Assembly (NCBI GenBank): GCA_021531755.1
Contig: JADYUK010000010.1
Coordinates: 1-64,000, forward strand
From: Hoylesella loescheii
GTDB lineage: Bacteria > Bacteroidota > Bacteroidia > Bacteroidales > Bacteroidaceae
Reading direction: 5' to 3'
Length of the DNA: 64,000 bases
Shown piece after piece: positions 24,947 to 32,102 of this stretch (its first letter is position 1; each line of letters begins with the position of its first letter). Both the position numbers and the translations under genes were made by a program. Below the pieces are notes generated by a model. The model was not told the DNA's origin. It saw only the letters and a program-made list of their open reading frames with translations, and did not search any database.

Positions 24947-26527
24947 ATGGGTATGTACATCAATAAAGGCAATAATGATTTCCGTGACATCGTGGCTCAC
25001 GAGTATGTTGACAAATCGTCGTTGATACCTCTCATCAATGCCATGCTCAACTCTGAGAACAGATATAGCTGCGTTACACGCTGCCGCCGCTTCGGCAAGT
25101 CGATGGCGGCAAAGATGCTATGTGCCTACTACGACAAGTCGTGCGACTCACGTGAGCTGTTTCGTGGACTGGAAGCTGAAAGGGACGCGTCGTTCGGGAC
25201 TTTTCTGAACAAGTACTATGTCATCAGCATCGACATGACCGACTTCACCACGAAATACAGAGGAGAGAGGAACATTGTGAAACTCATTCAGCATGAAATC
25301 ATGGATGAGGTGTTGGAGATATTCCCTGAGATAAAGTTAAAAGAACGGGATGACCTGATGGACATCCTCTACCGTATCAGCGAGAGCACAGGCGAGCGAT
25401 TCTTTATGATTATCGACGAGTGGGATGCGATACTGCGTGAGATGGGGACAGACGAATCCGTCACCACATCATACGTTGACCTTCTCCGCCGCCTCTTCAA
25501 GGGCTCAGGTTCAAACACCGTCTTTGCCGGAGCGTATCTCACCGGCATTCTGCCAATAAAGAAATACAACACCGAGTCGGCATTGAACAACTTTCGGGAA
25601 TATACAATGATACGTCCGGGCAAAATGTCAGAAGTTCTTGGATTCACTCACGAGGAAGTAGAGATGCTATGCAAGAAACACGGAATGGATATGAATGAGA
25701 TGGAAAACTGGTATGACGGATACCGTATCGGAAAGGCATCACGTATGTTCAATCCATATTCTGTCATGAGGGCTATCAACGACGAGGAATATGGAAGCTA
25801 CTGGACAACCACGGGCGCCTACGATTCTGTCAACACCTACATTCAGATGAATTTCGACGGACTGAAGGATGATATCATACGCATGTTGTCTGGGGAGCAT
25901 GTGTATGTAAACACTCTCAAATTTCAAAATGACATGCGTGTCATAAACGGTAAGAATGATGTTCTTACGGTGTTGATTCATCTTGGATATCTTGCATACG
26001 ATGGAGACGCACAGGAATGTTATATCCCGAACAAGGAGGTGGCAGATGAATTCCTTAATGCTGTGGAGGATACCTCATGGGAACGGCTTGTCGAAGCACT
26101 CACTGCTTCTCAGAACCTTCTCGCCGCCACCATCTCAGGCAACAGTCAAGCCGTGGCAAAGGGCATCTCCCAGGCACATGACGAGCACACCAGCATCCTC
26201 TCCTACAACGACGAGAACTCCTTGGCATGCGTGCTTTCAGTGGCATATATATGGGCAAGGAACGAGTATATCATCCACCGTGAATACGCCACGGGCAAGG
26301 GTTATGCCGACCTTGTTATGATTCCCCGCCGCAATGTCAGCAAGCCGGCACTTGTCGTTGAATTGAAGTTCAACCATTCTGCCGACACTGCCATCGACCA
26401 AATCAAGCGCAAGGAATATCCCGCTAAGATAGCCGACTACACAGGCGATATCCTCCTCGTGGGCATCAACTACGACAAGGAGTCGAAGCAGCATACTTGT
26501 AAGATAGAAAGCTACACGATACGATAA
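24947..26527 (+). CDS. AAA-ATPase-like/PD-(D/E)XK nuclease protein (PF09820/PF08011 type)
   Basis: A 526-residue protein. The N-terminal AAA-ATPase-like domain has the divergent P-loop region YSCVTRCRRFGKSMAAKML and Walker B FFMIIDEWDAILREM; VFAGAYLTGILPI and NWYDGYRIGKASRMFNPYSVM are family hallmarks. The C-terminal nuclease-like domain has YIIHREYATGKGYADLVMIP...PALVVELKFN, with Asp, ELK and QIKRKEY. The family is greatly expanded in Prevotella and Bacteroides and has no settled function; defence or mobile-element roles have been proposed. Two relatives of the same family lie at 59.5-62.8 kb. Confidence 0.85.
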   Translation: MGMYINKGNNDFRDIVAHEYVDKSSLIPLINAMLNSENRYSCVTRCRRFGKSMAAKMLCAYYDKSCDSRELFRGLEAERDASFGTFLNKYYVISIDMTDFTTKYRGERNIVKLIQHEIMDEVLEIFPEIKLKERDDLMDILYRISESTGERFFMIIDEWDAILREMGTDESVTTSYVDLLRRLFKGSGSNTVFAGAYLTGILPIKKYNTESALNNFREYTMIRPGKMSEVLGFTHEEVEMLCKKHGMDMNEMENWYDGYRIGKASRMFNPYSVMRAINDEEYGSYWTTTGAYDSVNTYIQMNFDGLKDDIIRMLSGEHVYVNTLKFQNDMRVINGKNDVLTVLIHLGYLAYDGDAQECYIPNKEVADEFLNAVEDTSWERLVEALTASQNLLAATISGNSQAVAKGISQAHDEHTSILSYNDENSLACVLSVAYIWARNEYIIHREYATGKGYADLVMIPRRNVSKPALVVELKFNHSADTAIDQIKRKEYPAKIADYTGDILLVGINYDKESKQHTCKIESYTIR

Positions 26528-26655
26528 ACATCGCACATGCTGTGTGACAGAGCCTATGATTGTCCTGCGTCAGGCGTTGGTGATGAGCAGTAGACAGCTG
26601 CCATGAACGTCGTTCATGACCATACTCTCCGTCTTTGTTCCAGATATCATGCTGA

Positions 26656-26844
26656 TTATCTCCTTGTGAGATTATACCTCTCCCGCAATTCTTCTCTCTC
26701 CTCCTCGCTGAGGCTGGCTGTGTATGCCTTCCAGCCTGGGCAGAAGCGGGTGTGCCAGTGCCAGAAGCGGGCTATGAGAGATTTCGGGTCCTTGTCATAC
26801 TTGCGCCGCATCTTGCACTGTGCGCATGGATATTCCTTCTCCAT
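26656..26844 (-). CDS. Small conserved Cys/Trp-rich protein, unknown function
   Basis: A 62-residue protein, MEKEYPCAQCKMRRKYDKDP then FWHWHTRFCPGWKAYTASL and EEREELRERYNL. The CxxC pair, the single further Cys and the FWxWHxxFCPGWK motif match a short hypothetical protein seen widely in Bacteroidales. It may bind a metal. Located just upstream of the DinB-like gene on the same strand order reversed (it is downstream in transcription). Confidence 0.7.
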   Translation of the reverse strand: MEKEYPCAQCKMRRKYDKDPKSLIARFWHWHTRFCPGWKAYTASLSEEEREELRERYNLTRR

Positions 26845-26906
26845 TGTTCTTCTTCTTTATTAGGTTTAAGTGTGTGAGTGTTGTCGTCATGAGGGGTGTG
26901 GGCAAT

Positions 26907-27404
26907 TCAGTCAAGCAGCTCGTGTATATGGCTGATGTGTAGGTTCAGGTGGTTGATATATCCGCGTATCATGGCGTCGAGCGTCACGCGTGTCCCCTCG
27001 TAGTCAATCCAGTAGTTCCTGAGCTTTTTCTTGTCCACCGAGCGTATGACATGGCATATGTGCTGGTTGTAAAACTTCAGCAGCATCACGAGTGTCTGCC
27101 AGTCCTCATGCTGGTAGTCCTGGAGCTTTATCCACAGGTCGTTGTCCTGCGTGTAGTCGGGGAATACGAGCATGCCCATATCTGTTTTAGGCATGGAGTG
27201 TCCGCACCGCGGGGCGTATTGCAGCCTCACCATGCGCTGGTGGTTGTTCGATGCCGAGTCTATGAGATGCCCCACGAGCATCTTCACTGTGCGGTTCTGC
27301 ACGTTCCGTCTCACACTGACCTGCTCTTCTCTCAGTGTGAGCAGTAAAGGTATCTCGCGGTCCATGACCTTGTTGATACTGTCTATAACGCCTTGGTATT
27401 TCAT
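26907..27404 (-). CDS. DinB/YfiT-like four-helix protein
   Basis: A 165-residue protein of the DinB-like fold: IDSINKVMDREIPLLLTLREEQVSV (helix 1), TVKMLVGHLIDSASNNHQRMVRLQY with the first His ligand, and YINHLNLHISHIHELLD at the end with further His residues. Members bind a metal and often act as thiol-dependent S-transferases, though substrates are unknown for most. Followed by the small Cys-rich protein gene. Confidence 0.82.
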   Translation of the reverse strand: MKYQGVIDSINKVMDREIPLLLTLREEQVSVRRNVQNRTVKMLVGHLIDSASNNHQRMVRLQYAPRCGHSMPKTDMGMLVFPDYTQDNDLWIKLQDYQHEDWQTLVMLLKFYNQHICHVIRSVDKKKLRNYWIDYEGTRVTLDAMIRGYINHLNLHISHIHELLD

Positions 27405-27478
27405 AATAAATAATCTCCAGCTGGTTGTTTATGTTATACAATTAGAGCCTACTGATATTATTTCTCTCCCACACGCAG

Positions 27479-27599
27479 TCTCCTCTCCTCTCCTGTTTCT
27501 GTGAAGGCGGTCTCCTCTCCTCTCCTATTTCTGTTAAGGCGGTCTTCCTCTTATGTTTCTGTTAAGCGGTCTTCTCCTCTCCTATTTTTGTGAAGGCGG
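27479..27599. repeat. 32-bp tandem repeat, four copies
   Basis: Units at 27479-27510, 27511-27542, 27543-27569 and 27570-27599 follow the pattern tctcctctcctctcc, tatttctgt, taaggcgg, with two shorter copies. A pyrimidine-rich VNTR in the upstream region of the DinB-like gene. Confidence 0.85.
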
Positions 27600-27780
27600 T
27601 TTGCAAAGTTCTATCTTTCAGTCTGTCCTCCCCTACCCTCTTTAGTCTGTCCTGTGTCCCCGTCTGTCCTCCTGTGCCGTCCCTCTTTATCCGTTTGACA
27701 GATATGCTGTGAAAAAAAAAAATTATTGCTGTCTGTCAAACATTCTAAAAGACTCAAGGAACGCGTCGTTTAGCCTATAT

Positions 27781-27815
27781 ATTGTGGACAAAGAGCAAGC
27801 TCATGGCTCTCGGCT
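27781..27815 (+). repeat. Fragment of the dispersed gtggaca..agcaagctcatgg repeat
   Basis: tgtggacaaagagcaagctc and atggctctcggctg match the repeat units at 7316, 55058 and 56787. Contains a DnaA-box-like TGTGGACAA. Confidence 0.6.
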
Positions 27816-28093
27816 GCTCTATCTTCCGCCCAGTGACACTCCATGTGCAGCCCAGTGATACTTAATGGGCGGCTCACTGGCACTGAACGGGCAGATAATT
27901 AGCACTGAATGAGGAGGGGCATTAAATCACAATCTATGGCAATAACAAACAAAAATGGATGTGCTTGTGTTTGCCATGGGTCGGAACCAGTCATTGACAT
28001 CATTCGGAATACTCGCTATTACTGACAGCATTCATGTCCTGCCGGATGCAGTGATGGTATGTTTTTCTTTAAAACAAGCAAGTTTTCCAGATC

Positions 28094-28291
28094 AATGTGG
28101 CGTTTGGCTTGATTCTGATGTGGTATTTGGATTAATTCTGATGTGGCATTTGGCTTGATTCTGATGTGGCGTTTGGCCTAATTCTGATGTGGCGTTTGGC
28201 CTAATTCTGATGTGGCGTTTGGCTTGATTCTGATGTGGCGTTTGGCTTAATTCTGATGTGGCATTTGGCCTAATTCTGATGTGGCATTTGG
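28094..28291 (+). repeat. 23-bp tandem repeat, about 8.6 copies
   Basis: Units start at 28094, 28117, 28140, 28163, 28186, 28209, 28232, 28255 and 28278, consensus gatgtggcgtttggc plus ttaattct. Copies differ at 1-4 positions. 23 bp is close to two helical turns, so a protein bound to each unit would sit on one DNA face. Ends 10 bp before the hairpin element at 28301. Confidence 0.95.
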
Positions 28292-28300
28292 ATATTATTA

Positions 28301-28360
28301 ATTAATACTGTCCGGTAAAACTTTAAGGTGAGAAACGATAGTTTTACCAGACAGTAATAT
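28301..28360. repeat. Hairpin form of the ATTACTGTCCGGTAA element
   Basis: Left arm 28305-28322 (atactgtccggtaaaact) and right arm 28340-28357 (agttttaccagacagtaat) pair with one mismatch; loop ttaaggtgagaaacgat. The loop plus right arm are the same as 55202-55238. A candidate solo copy of a non-autonomous element. Confidence 0.75.
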
Positions 28361-28370
28361 TCTTTTCTTA

Positions 28371-28520
28371 GGGTCAGGGGACAGTTTACTGATTATTCTC
28401 CACACTCATCATTTCTCATGACCTTTGCAAGCACTCCAAAGGGGACACATTGGCAACCGCTGATCGCAGACCTGCGGCAGTTCCAAGACAGAAGCGAATC
28501 AGGGACCTGTCCCCCGACCC
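28371..28520. mobile_element. 150-bp MITE-like sequence with GGGTCAGGGGACAG ends
   Basis: GGGTCAGGGGACAG at 28371-28384 and CTGTCCCCCGACCC at 28507-28520 are inverted repeats matching at 13 of 14 bases. The inner part carries no frame. Similar ends occur on non-autonomous elements in Bacteroidales; no transposase for it is in the window. Confidence 0.55.
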
Positions 28521-28530
28521 TTCGAATGGG

Positions 28531-28660
28531 AAATACACAAATGCTAAACTAAAGAAGATATTGGCCAAAATAAACGCTATACCGAGAGAGAAACTTGATT
28601 TTTCAACTTCCTAAAACGGTGTTGTTTAAACATTTCTACTTATTTGTACTTGCCAGTTGA
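28531..28660 (+). pseudogene. C-terminal remnant of a transposase, probably IS30 family
   Basis: Reading from 28531 gives NAKLKKILAKINAI, PREKLDFST, then after a one-base shift near 28609 PKTVLFKHFYLFVLAS and a stop at 28658-28660. The INxxPREKLxFxTPxxVF pattern resembles the end of IS30-type transposases. Only about 42 codons remain, so it is inactive. It lies directly upstream of the tet(Q) promoter. Confidence 0.55.
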
Positions 28661-28718
28661 ACCTACGCTTCCCTAATAAAATGTCTATGGTAAAAAAAGT
28701 TAAAAAATCCTCCCACTT

Positions 28719-28749
28719 TTGTTAGATATATTTTTTTTGTGTAATTTTG
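28719..28749 (+). promoter_or_regulatory. tet(Q) promoter
   Basis: TTG at 28719-28721 and TAATTTTG at 28742-28749, spacing 20 bp, match the Bacteroidota consensus. It gives a leader of about 80 nt before tet(Q). Confidence 0.8.
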
Positions 28750-28757
28750 TAATCGTT

Positions 28758-28769
28758 ATGCGGCAGTAA
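28758..28769 (+). CDS. Three-codon leader peptide of tet(Q)
   Basis: ATG CGG CAG TAA (Met-Arg-Gln) at 28758-28769 lies in the tet(Q) leader. In CTnDOT, tet(Q) expression is controlled by translational attenuation that involves a three-residue leader peptide and hairpins hiding the ribosome-binding site; this matches in place and size. Confidence 0.65.
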   Translation: MRQ

Positions 28770-28798
28770 TAATATACATATTAATACGAGTTAGTAAT

Positions 28799-28826
28799 CC
28801 TGTAGTTCTCACATGCTACGAGGAGG
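28799..28826 (+). promoter_or_regulatory. Hairpin covering the tet(Q) ribosome-binding site
   Basis: CCTGTAG (28799-28805) can pair with CTAC-g-AGG (28816-28823), so it buries part of the strong Shine-Dalgarno AGGAGG (28821-28826). This fits attenuation relieved by tetracycline-slowed ribosomes. Confidence 0.6.
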
Positions 28827-28835
28827 TATTAAAAG

Positions 28836-30809
28836 GTGCGTTTCGACAATGCATCTATTGTAGTATATTATTGCTTAATCCAAATGAATATTATAAATTT
28901 AGGAATTCTTGCTCACATTGATGCAGGAAAAACTTCCGTAACCGAGAATCTGCTGTTTGTCAGTGGAGCAACGGAAAAGTGCGGCTGTGTGGATAATGGT
29001 GACACCATAACGGACTCTATGGATATAGAGAAACGTAGAGGAATTACTGTTCGGGCTTCTACGACATCTATTATCTGGAATGGAGTGAAATGCAATATCA
29101 TTGACACTCCGGGACACATGGATTTTATTGCGGAAGTGGAGCGGACATTCAAAATGCTTGATGGAGCAGTCCTCATCTTATCCGCAAAGGAAGGCATACA
29201 AGCGCAGACAAAGTTGCTGTTCAATACTTTACAAAAGCTGCAAATCCCGACAATTATATTTATCAATAAGATTGACCGTGCCGGTGTGAATTTGGAGCGT
29301 TTGTATATGGATATAAAAACAAATCTGTCGCAAGATGTCCTGTTTATGCAAACTGTTGTCGATGGATCGGTTTATCCGGTTTGCTCCCAAACATATATAA
29401 AGGAAGAATACAAAGAATTTGTATGCAACCATGACGACGATATATTAGAACGATATTTGGCGGATAGCGAAATTTCACCGGCTGATTATTGGAATACGAT
29501 AATCGCTCTTGTGGCAAAAGCCAAAGTCTATCCGGTGCTACATGGATCAGCAATGTTCAATATCGGTATCAATGAGTTGTTGGACGCCATTTCTTCTTTT
29601 ATACTTCCTCCGGCATCAGTCTCAAACAGACTTTCAGCTTATCTCTATAAGATAGAGCATGACCCCAAAGGGCATAAAAGAAGTTTTCTTAAAATAATTG
29701 ACGGAAGTCTGAGACTTCGAGACGTTGTAAGAATCAACGATTCGGAAAAATTCATCAAGATTAAAAATCTAAAGACTATTTATCAGGGCAGAGAGATAAA
29801 TGTTGATGAAGTGGGTGCCAATGATATCGCGATTGTAGAAGATATAGAAGATTTTCGAATCGGAGATTATTTAGGTGCTAAACCTTGTTTGATTCAAGGA
29901 TTATCTCATCAGCATCCCGCTCTCAAATCCTCCGTCCGGCCAAATAAGCCCGAAGAGAGAAGCAAGGTGATATCCGCTCTGAATACATTGTGGATTGAAG
30001 ACCCGTCTTTGTCCTTTTCCATAAACTCATATAGTGATGAATTGGAAATCTCGTTATATGGTTTGACCCAAAAGGAAATCATACAGACATTGCTGGAAGA
30101 ACGATTTTCCGTAAAGGTCCATTTTGATGAGATCAAGACTATCTACAAAGAACGACCTATAAAAAAGGTCAATAAGATTATTCAGATCGAAGTACCACCC
30201 AACCCTTACTGGGCCACAATAGGGCTGACGCTTGAACCCTTGCCGTTAGGGACAGGGTTGCAAATCGAAAGTGACATCTCCTATGGTTATCTGAACCATT
30301 CTTTTCAAAATGCCGTTTTTGAAGGGATTCGTATGTCTTGCCAATCTGGTTTACATGGATGGGAAGTGACTGATCTGAAAGTAACTTTTACTCAAGCCGA
30401 GTATTATAGCCCGGTAAGTACACCTGCTGATTTCAGACAGCTGACCCCTTATGTCTTCAGGCTGGCCTTGCAACAGTCAGGTGTGGACATTCTCGAACCG
30501 ATGCTCTATTTTGAGTTGCAGATACCCCAAGCGGCAAGTTCCAAAGCTATTACAGATTTGCAAAAAATGATGTCTGAGATTGAAGACATCAGTTGCAATA
30601 ATGAGTGGTGTCATATTAAAGGGAAAGTTCCATTAAATACAAGTAAAGACTATGCCTCAGAAGTAAGTTCGTACACTAAGGGCTTAGGCATTTTTATGGT
30701 TAAGCCATGTGGGTATCAAATAACAAAAGACGGTTATTCTGATAATATCCGCATGAACGAAAAAGATAAACTTTTATTCATGTTCCAAAAATCAATGTCA
30801 TTAAAATAA
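28836..30809 (+). CDS. Tet(Q) tetracycline-resistance ribosomal protection protein
   Basis: 657 residues from a GTG at 28836, placed 9 nt after AGGAGG; the inner ATG at 28884 ([18 protein letters not shown]) lacks such a site. It is an EF-G-like GTPase: G1 AHIDAGKTS, switch region [11 protein letters not shown]3 DTPGHMDF, G4 NKID, then EF-G-like domains II-V. The sequence agrees with Tet(Q) as I remember it from Bacteroides CTnDOT-type elements. It frees the ribosomal A site of tetracycline by GTP hydrolysis. In CTnDOT it leads a tetQ-rteA-rteB operon; here only the start of rteA follows. The gene is more AT-rich than the flanking chromosome. Confidence 0.97.
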   Translation: MRFDNASIVVYYCLIQMNIINLGILAHIDAGKTSVTENLLFVSGATEKCGCVDNGDTITDSMDIEKRRGITVRASTTSIIWNGVKCNIIDTPGHMDFIAEVERTFKMLDGAVLILSAKEGIQAQTKLLFNTLQKLQIPTIIFINKIDRAGVNLERLYMDIKTNLSQDVLFMQTVVDGSVYPVCSQTYIKEEYKEFVCNHDDDILERYLADSEISPADYWNTIIALVAKAKVYPVLHGSAMFNIGINELLDAISSFILPPASVSNRLSAYLYKIEHDPKGHKRSFLKIIDGSLRLRDVVRINDSEKFIKIKNLKTIYQGREINVDEVGANDIAIVEDIEDFRIGDYLGAKPCLIQGLSHQHPALKSSVRPNKPEERSKVISALNTLWIEDPSLSFSINSYSDELEISLYGLTQKEIIQTLLEERFSVKVHFDEIKTIYKERPIKKVNKIIQIEVPPNPYWATIGLTLEPLPLGTGLQIESDISYGYLNHSFQNAVFEGIRMSCQSGLHGWEVTDLKVTFTQAEYYSPVSTPADFRQLTPYVFRLALQQSGVDILEPMLYFELQIPQAASSKAITDLQKMMSEIEDISCNNEWCHIKGKVPLNTSKDYASEVSSYTKGLGIFMVKPCGYQITKDGYSDNIRMNEKDKLLFMFQKSMSLK

Positions 30810-31039
30810 TGGAGCGGTCAGGAAATTTCTATAAGGCAATACGGTTGGGATATATACTTATCTCCATTCTTATCGGATGTATGGCATATAATAGCCTCTA
30901 TGAATGGCAGGAGATAGAAGCATTAGAACTTGGCAATAAAAAAATAGACGAGCTCCGAAAAGAAATAAACAATATCAATATTCAAATGATAGAAAACACT
31001 AGTTCCAATACTTGTCACAGAATTCGGGATGGTAATTAA
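30809..31039 (+). pseudogene. Truncated rteA (sensor kinase of CTnDOT-type elements)
   Basis: ATG overlaps the tet(Q) stop (TAATG). The first 61 codons, [20 protein letters not shown] with one membrane helix and then [18 protein letters not shown], match RteA as I recall it. After IQMI at about 30991 the sequence switches into the reverse strand of a leucine-rich-repeat gene and ends 15 codons later. The kinase core and rteB are missing, so the tetracycline-inducible excision and transfer control of the element is lost here. Confidence 0.85.
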
Positions 31040-31426
31040 TGTCAAGCGGTAGCAACCATTGAAAGCCCCTTCTCCAATACTTGTCACAGAATTCGGGATG
31101 GTGATAGATGTCAAGCCGCTGCAATAAGAGAAAGCCCAATCTCCAATACTTGTCACAGAATTCGGGATGGTGACTGATGTCAAGCTGCTGCATTCATAAA
31201 AAGCACGATATCCAATACTTGTCACCGGATATTCTTTTCCTTTTGATGTGATAGAACTCGGAATAACCACTTCTCCGGAATATTTCTCTTCACCATAAGT
31301 CACCCCTGCGGTTTCATCAGAAAATATATTGTAATATATTCCATCAATCTTTACATATGCTGATGCAGAGGTTGAGAATACTACACTTAGAATAAGTGAA
31401 AATAAAAACATAATTAACTTTTTCAT
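30923..31426 (-). pseudogene. BspA-like leucine-rich-repeat protein, truncated at the tet(Q)/rteA junction
   Basis: Start chosen at 31426 ([23 protein letters not shown], a signal peptide); the frame is open to 31444. Then about 40 residues ([30 protein letters not shown]) and BspA-type 23-residue repeats of the form [21 protein letters not shown]. After the fourth repeat (about 30992) the frame enters reversed rteA DNA and stops at 30923. Full-length family members are several hundred residues long, with many more repeats and often a surface anchor. The gene end was lost in the same event that cut rteA. Confidence 0.85.
31000..31215 (-). repeat. 69-bp repeats coding the leucine-rich units
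   Basis: ccaatacttgtcacagaatt recurs at 69-bp spacing (near 31015, 31084, 31153 and 31216 in part), each coding a 23-residue repeat. Near-identical repeats offer sites for homologous recombination. Confidence 0.85.
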
Positions 31427-31473
31427 AGATTCTTCCCGGCACATATTTCAGCCACGAGGTCGGGCGTTGGCAT
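31423..31473 (-). CDS. 16-codon upstream ORF overlapping the BspA-like start
   Basis: ATG at 31473 reads [16 protein letters not shown] and its TGA overlaps the ATG of the BspA-like gene (CTATGA). This layout is that of a translational coupling peptide. It is too short to judge on composition. Confidence 0.4.
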   Translation of the reverse strand: MPTPDLVAEICAGKNL

Positions 31474-31495
31474 ATTGTTATAATTAATTTTTCCT

Positions 31496-31564
31496 TTACT
31501 TGCAAGCACAAATGAATCGCAGCGCAATGCTGTCAGAAACGGATGTGTAGTTATACTTTTTCAT
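31496..31564 (-). CDS. 22-codon upstream ORF in the BspA-like leader
   Basis: ATG at 31564 reads MKKYNYTSVSDSIALRFICA plus CK and a TAA at 31496-31498. A -7-like TAATTTTG (plus CAAAATTA 31585-31592) lies just upstream. Together with the next short ORF it makes a two-peptide leader before the BspA-like gene. Confidence 0.4.
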   Translation of the reverse strand: MKKYNYTSVSDSIALRFICACK

Positions 31565-31641
31565 AGATAAAACATTTTATTCTGCAAAATTAAGAAAAAA
31601 TACTTGAAACTCCGAAAAGATTCACTTGACTTCTCTCCTTA

Positions 31642-32019
31642 TTACAGTTTTGCTATGTCATCTTCCGACAATCCTGTAGCTTTGATTATATCGGCAACAC
31701 TAAGGCCCATCGTCTTTAAGTTCTTAGCTATTAACATAATACCTTCGTTAATTCCCTCAGCACGCCCCTGGGCATGACCCTCTGTATGTCCCTGGGCATG
31801 ACCCTTTTCCTCCGCTGTATACAAGCTGTTCCTCAGGTCACGGTAATGCTTAAGGATATCCTCGTATTCTTGAAGTTCCTTTTCTTCCATCCTATTAGAA
31901 TGCCCGATTACATTACTGCTTGTAGAATGCTTATAATTATAGTTTATTTCACACGCGTCATCTATTAGATTTTCGGGCAGACCAGTGTGCTTGGCGATTT
32001 TTTCCGTGGTAACGTTCAA
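31642..32019 (-). pseudogene. C-terminal fragment of an Rpn-family (PD-(D/E)XK) recombination-promoting nuclease
   Basis: The 125-residue frame holds only the tail typical for this family: a helical region (EEKELQEYEDILKHYRDLRNSLYTAEE), a HAQGHTEGHAQGRAEGINEG repeat region and the closing LKTMGLSVADIIKATGLSEDDI. The nuclease core that normally precedes it (about 200 residues) is absent, with no open frame upstream before polA. A similar tail without core lies at 55540-55695. Confidence 0.7.
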
Positions 32020-32102
32020 TGAAAATATATTTATATATATTCCCTTGGCCTCATGTCTGTCGCCAAGCCATCATGCGGTCGCCCCATACACCGGCGTTCT
32101 TG

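Noticed and set aside
27955..28158. Plus-strand 67-codon frame before the 23-bp array
   Set aside because: Its second half is the tandem repeat itself and no protein family is seen.
28094..28291. CRISPR array
   Set aside because: The 23-bp units are contiguous without spacers and no cas gene is present.
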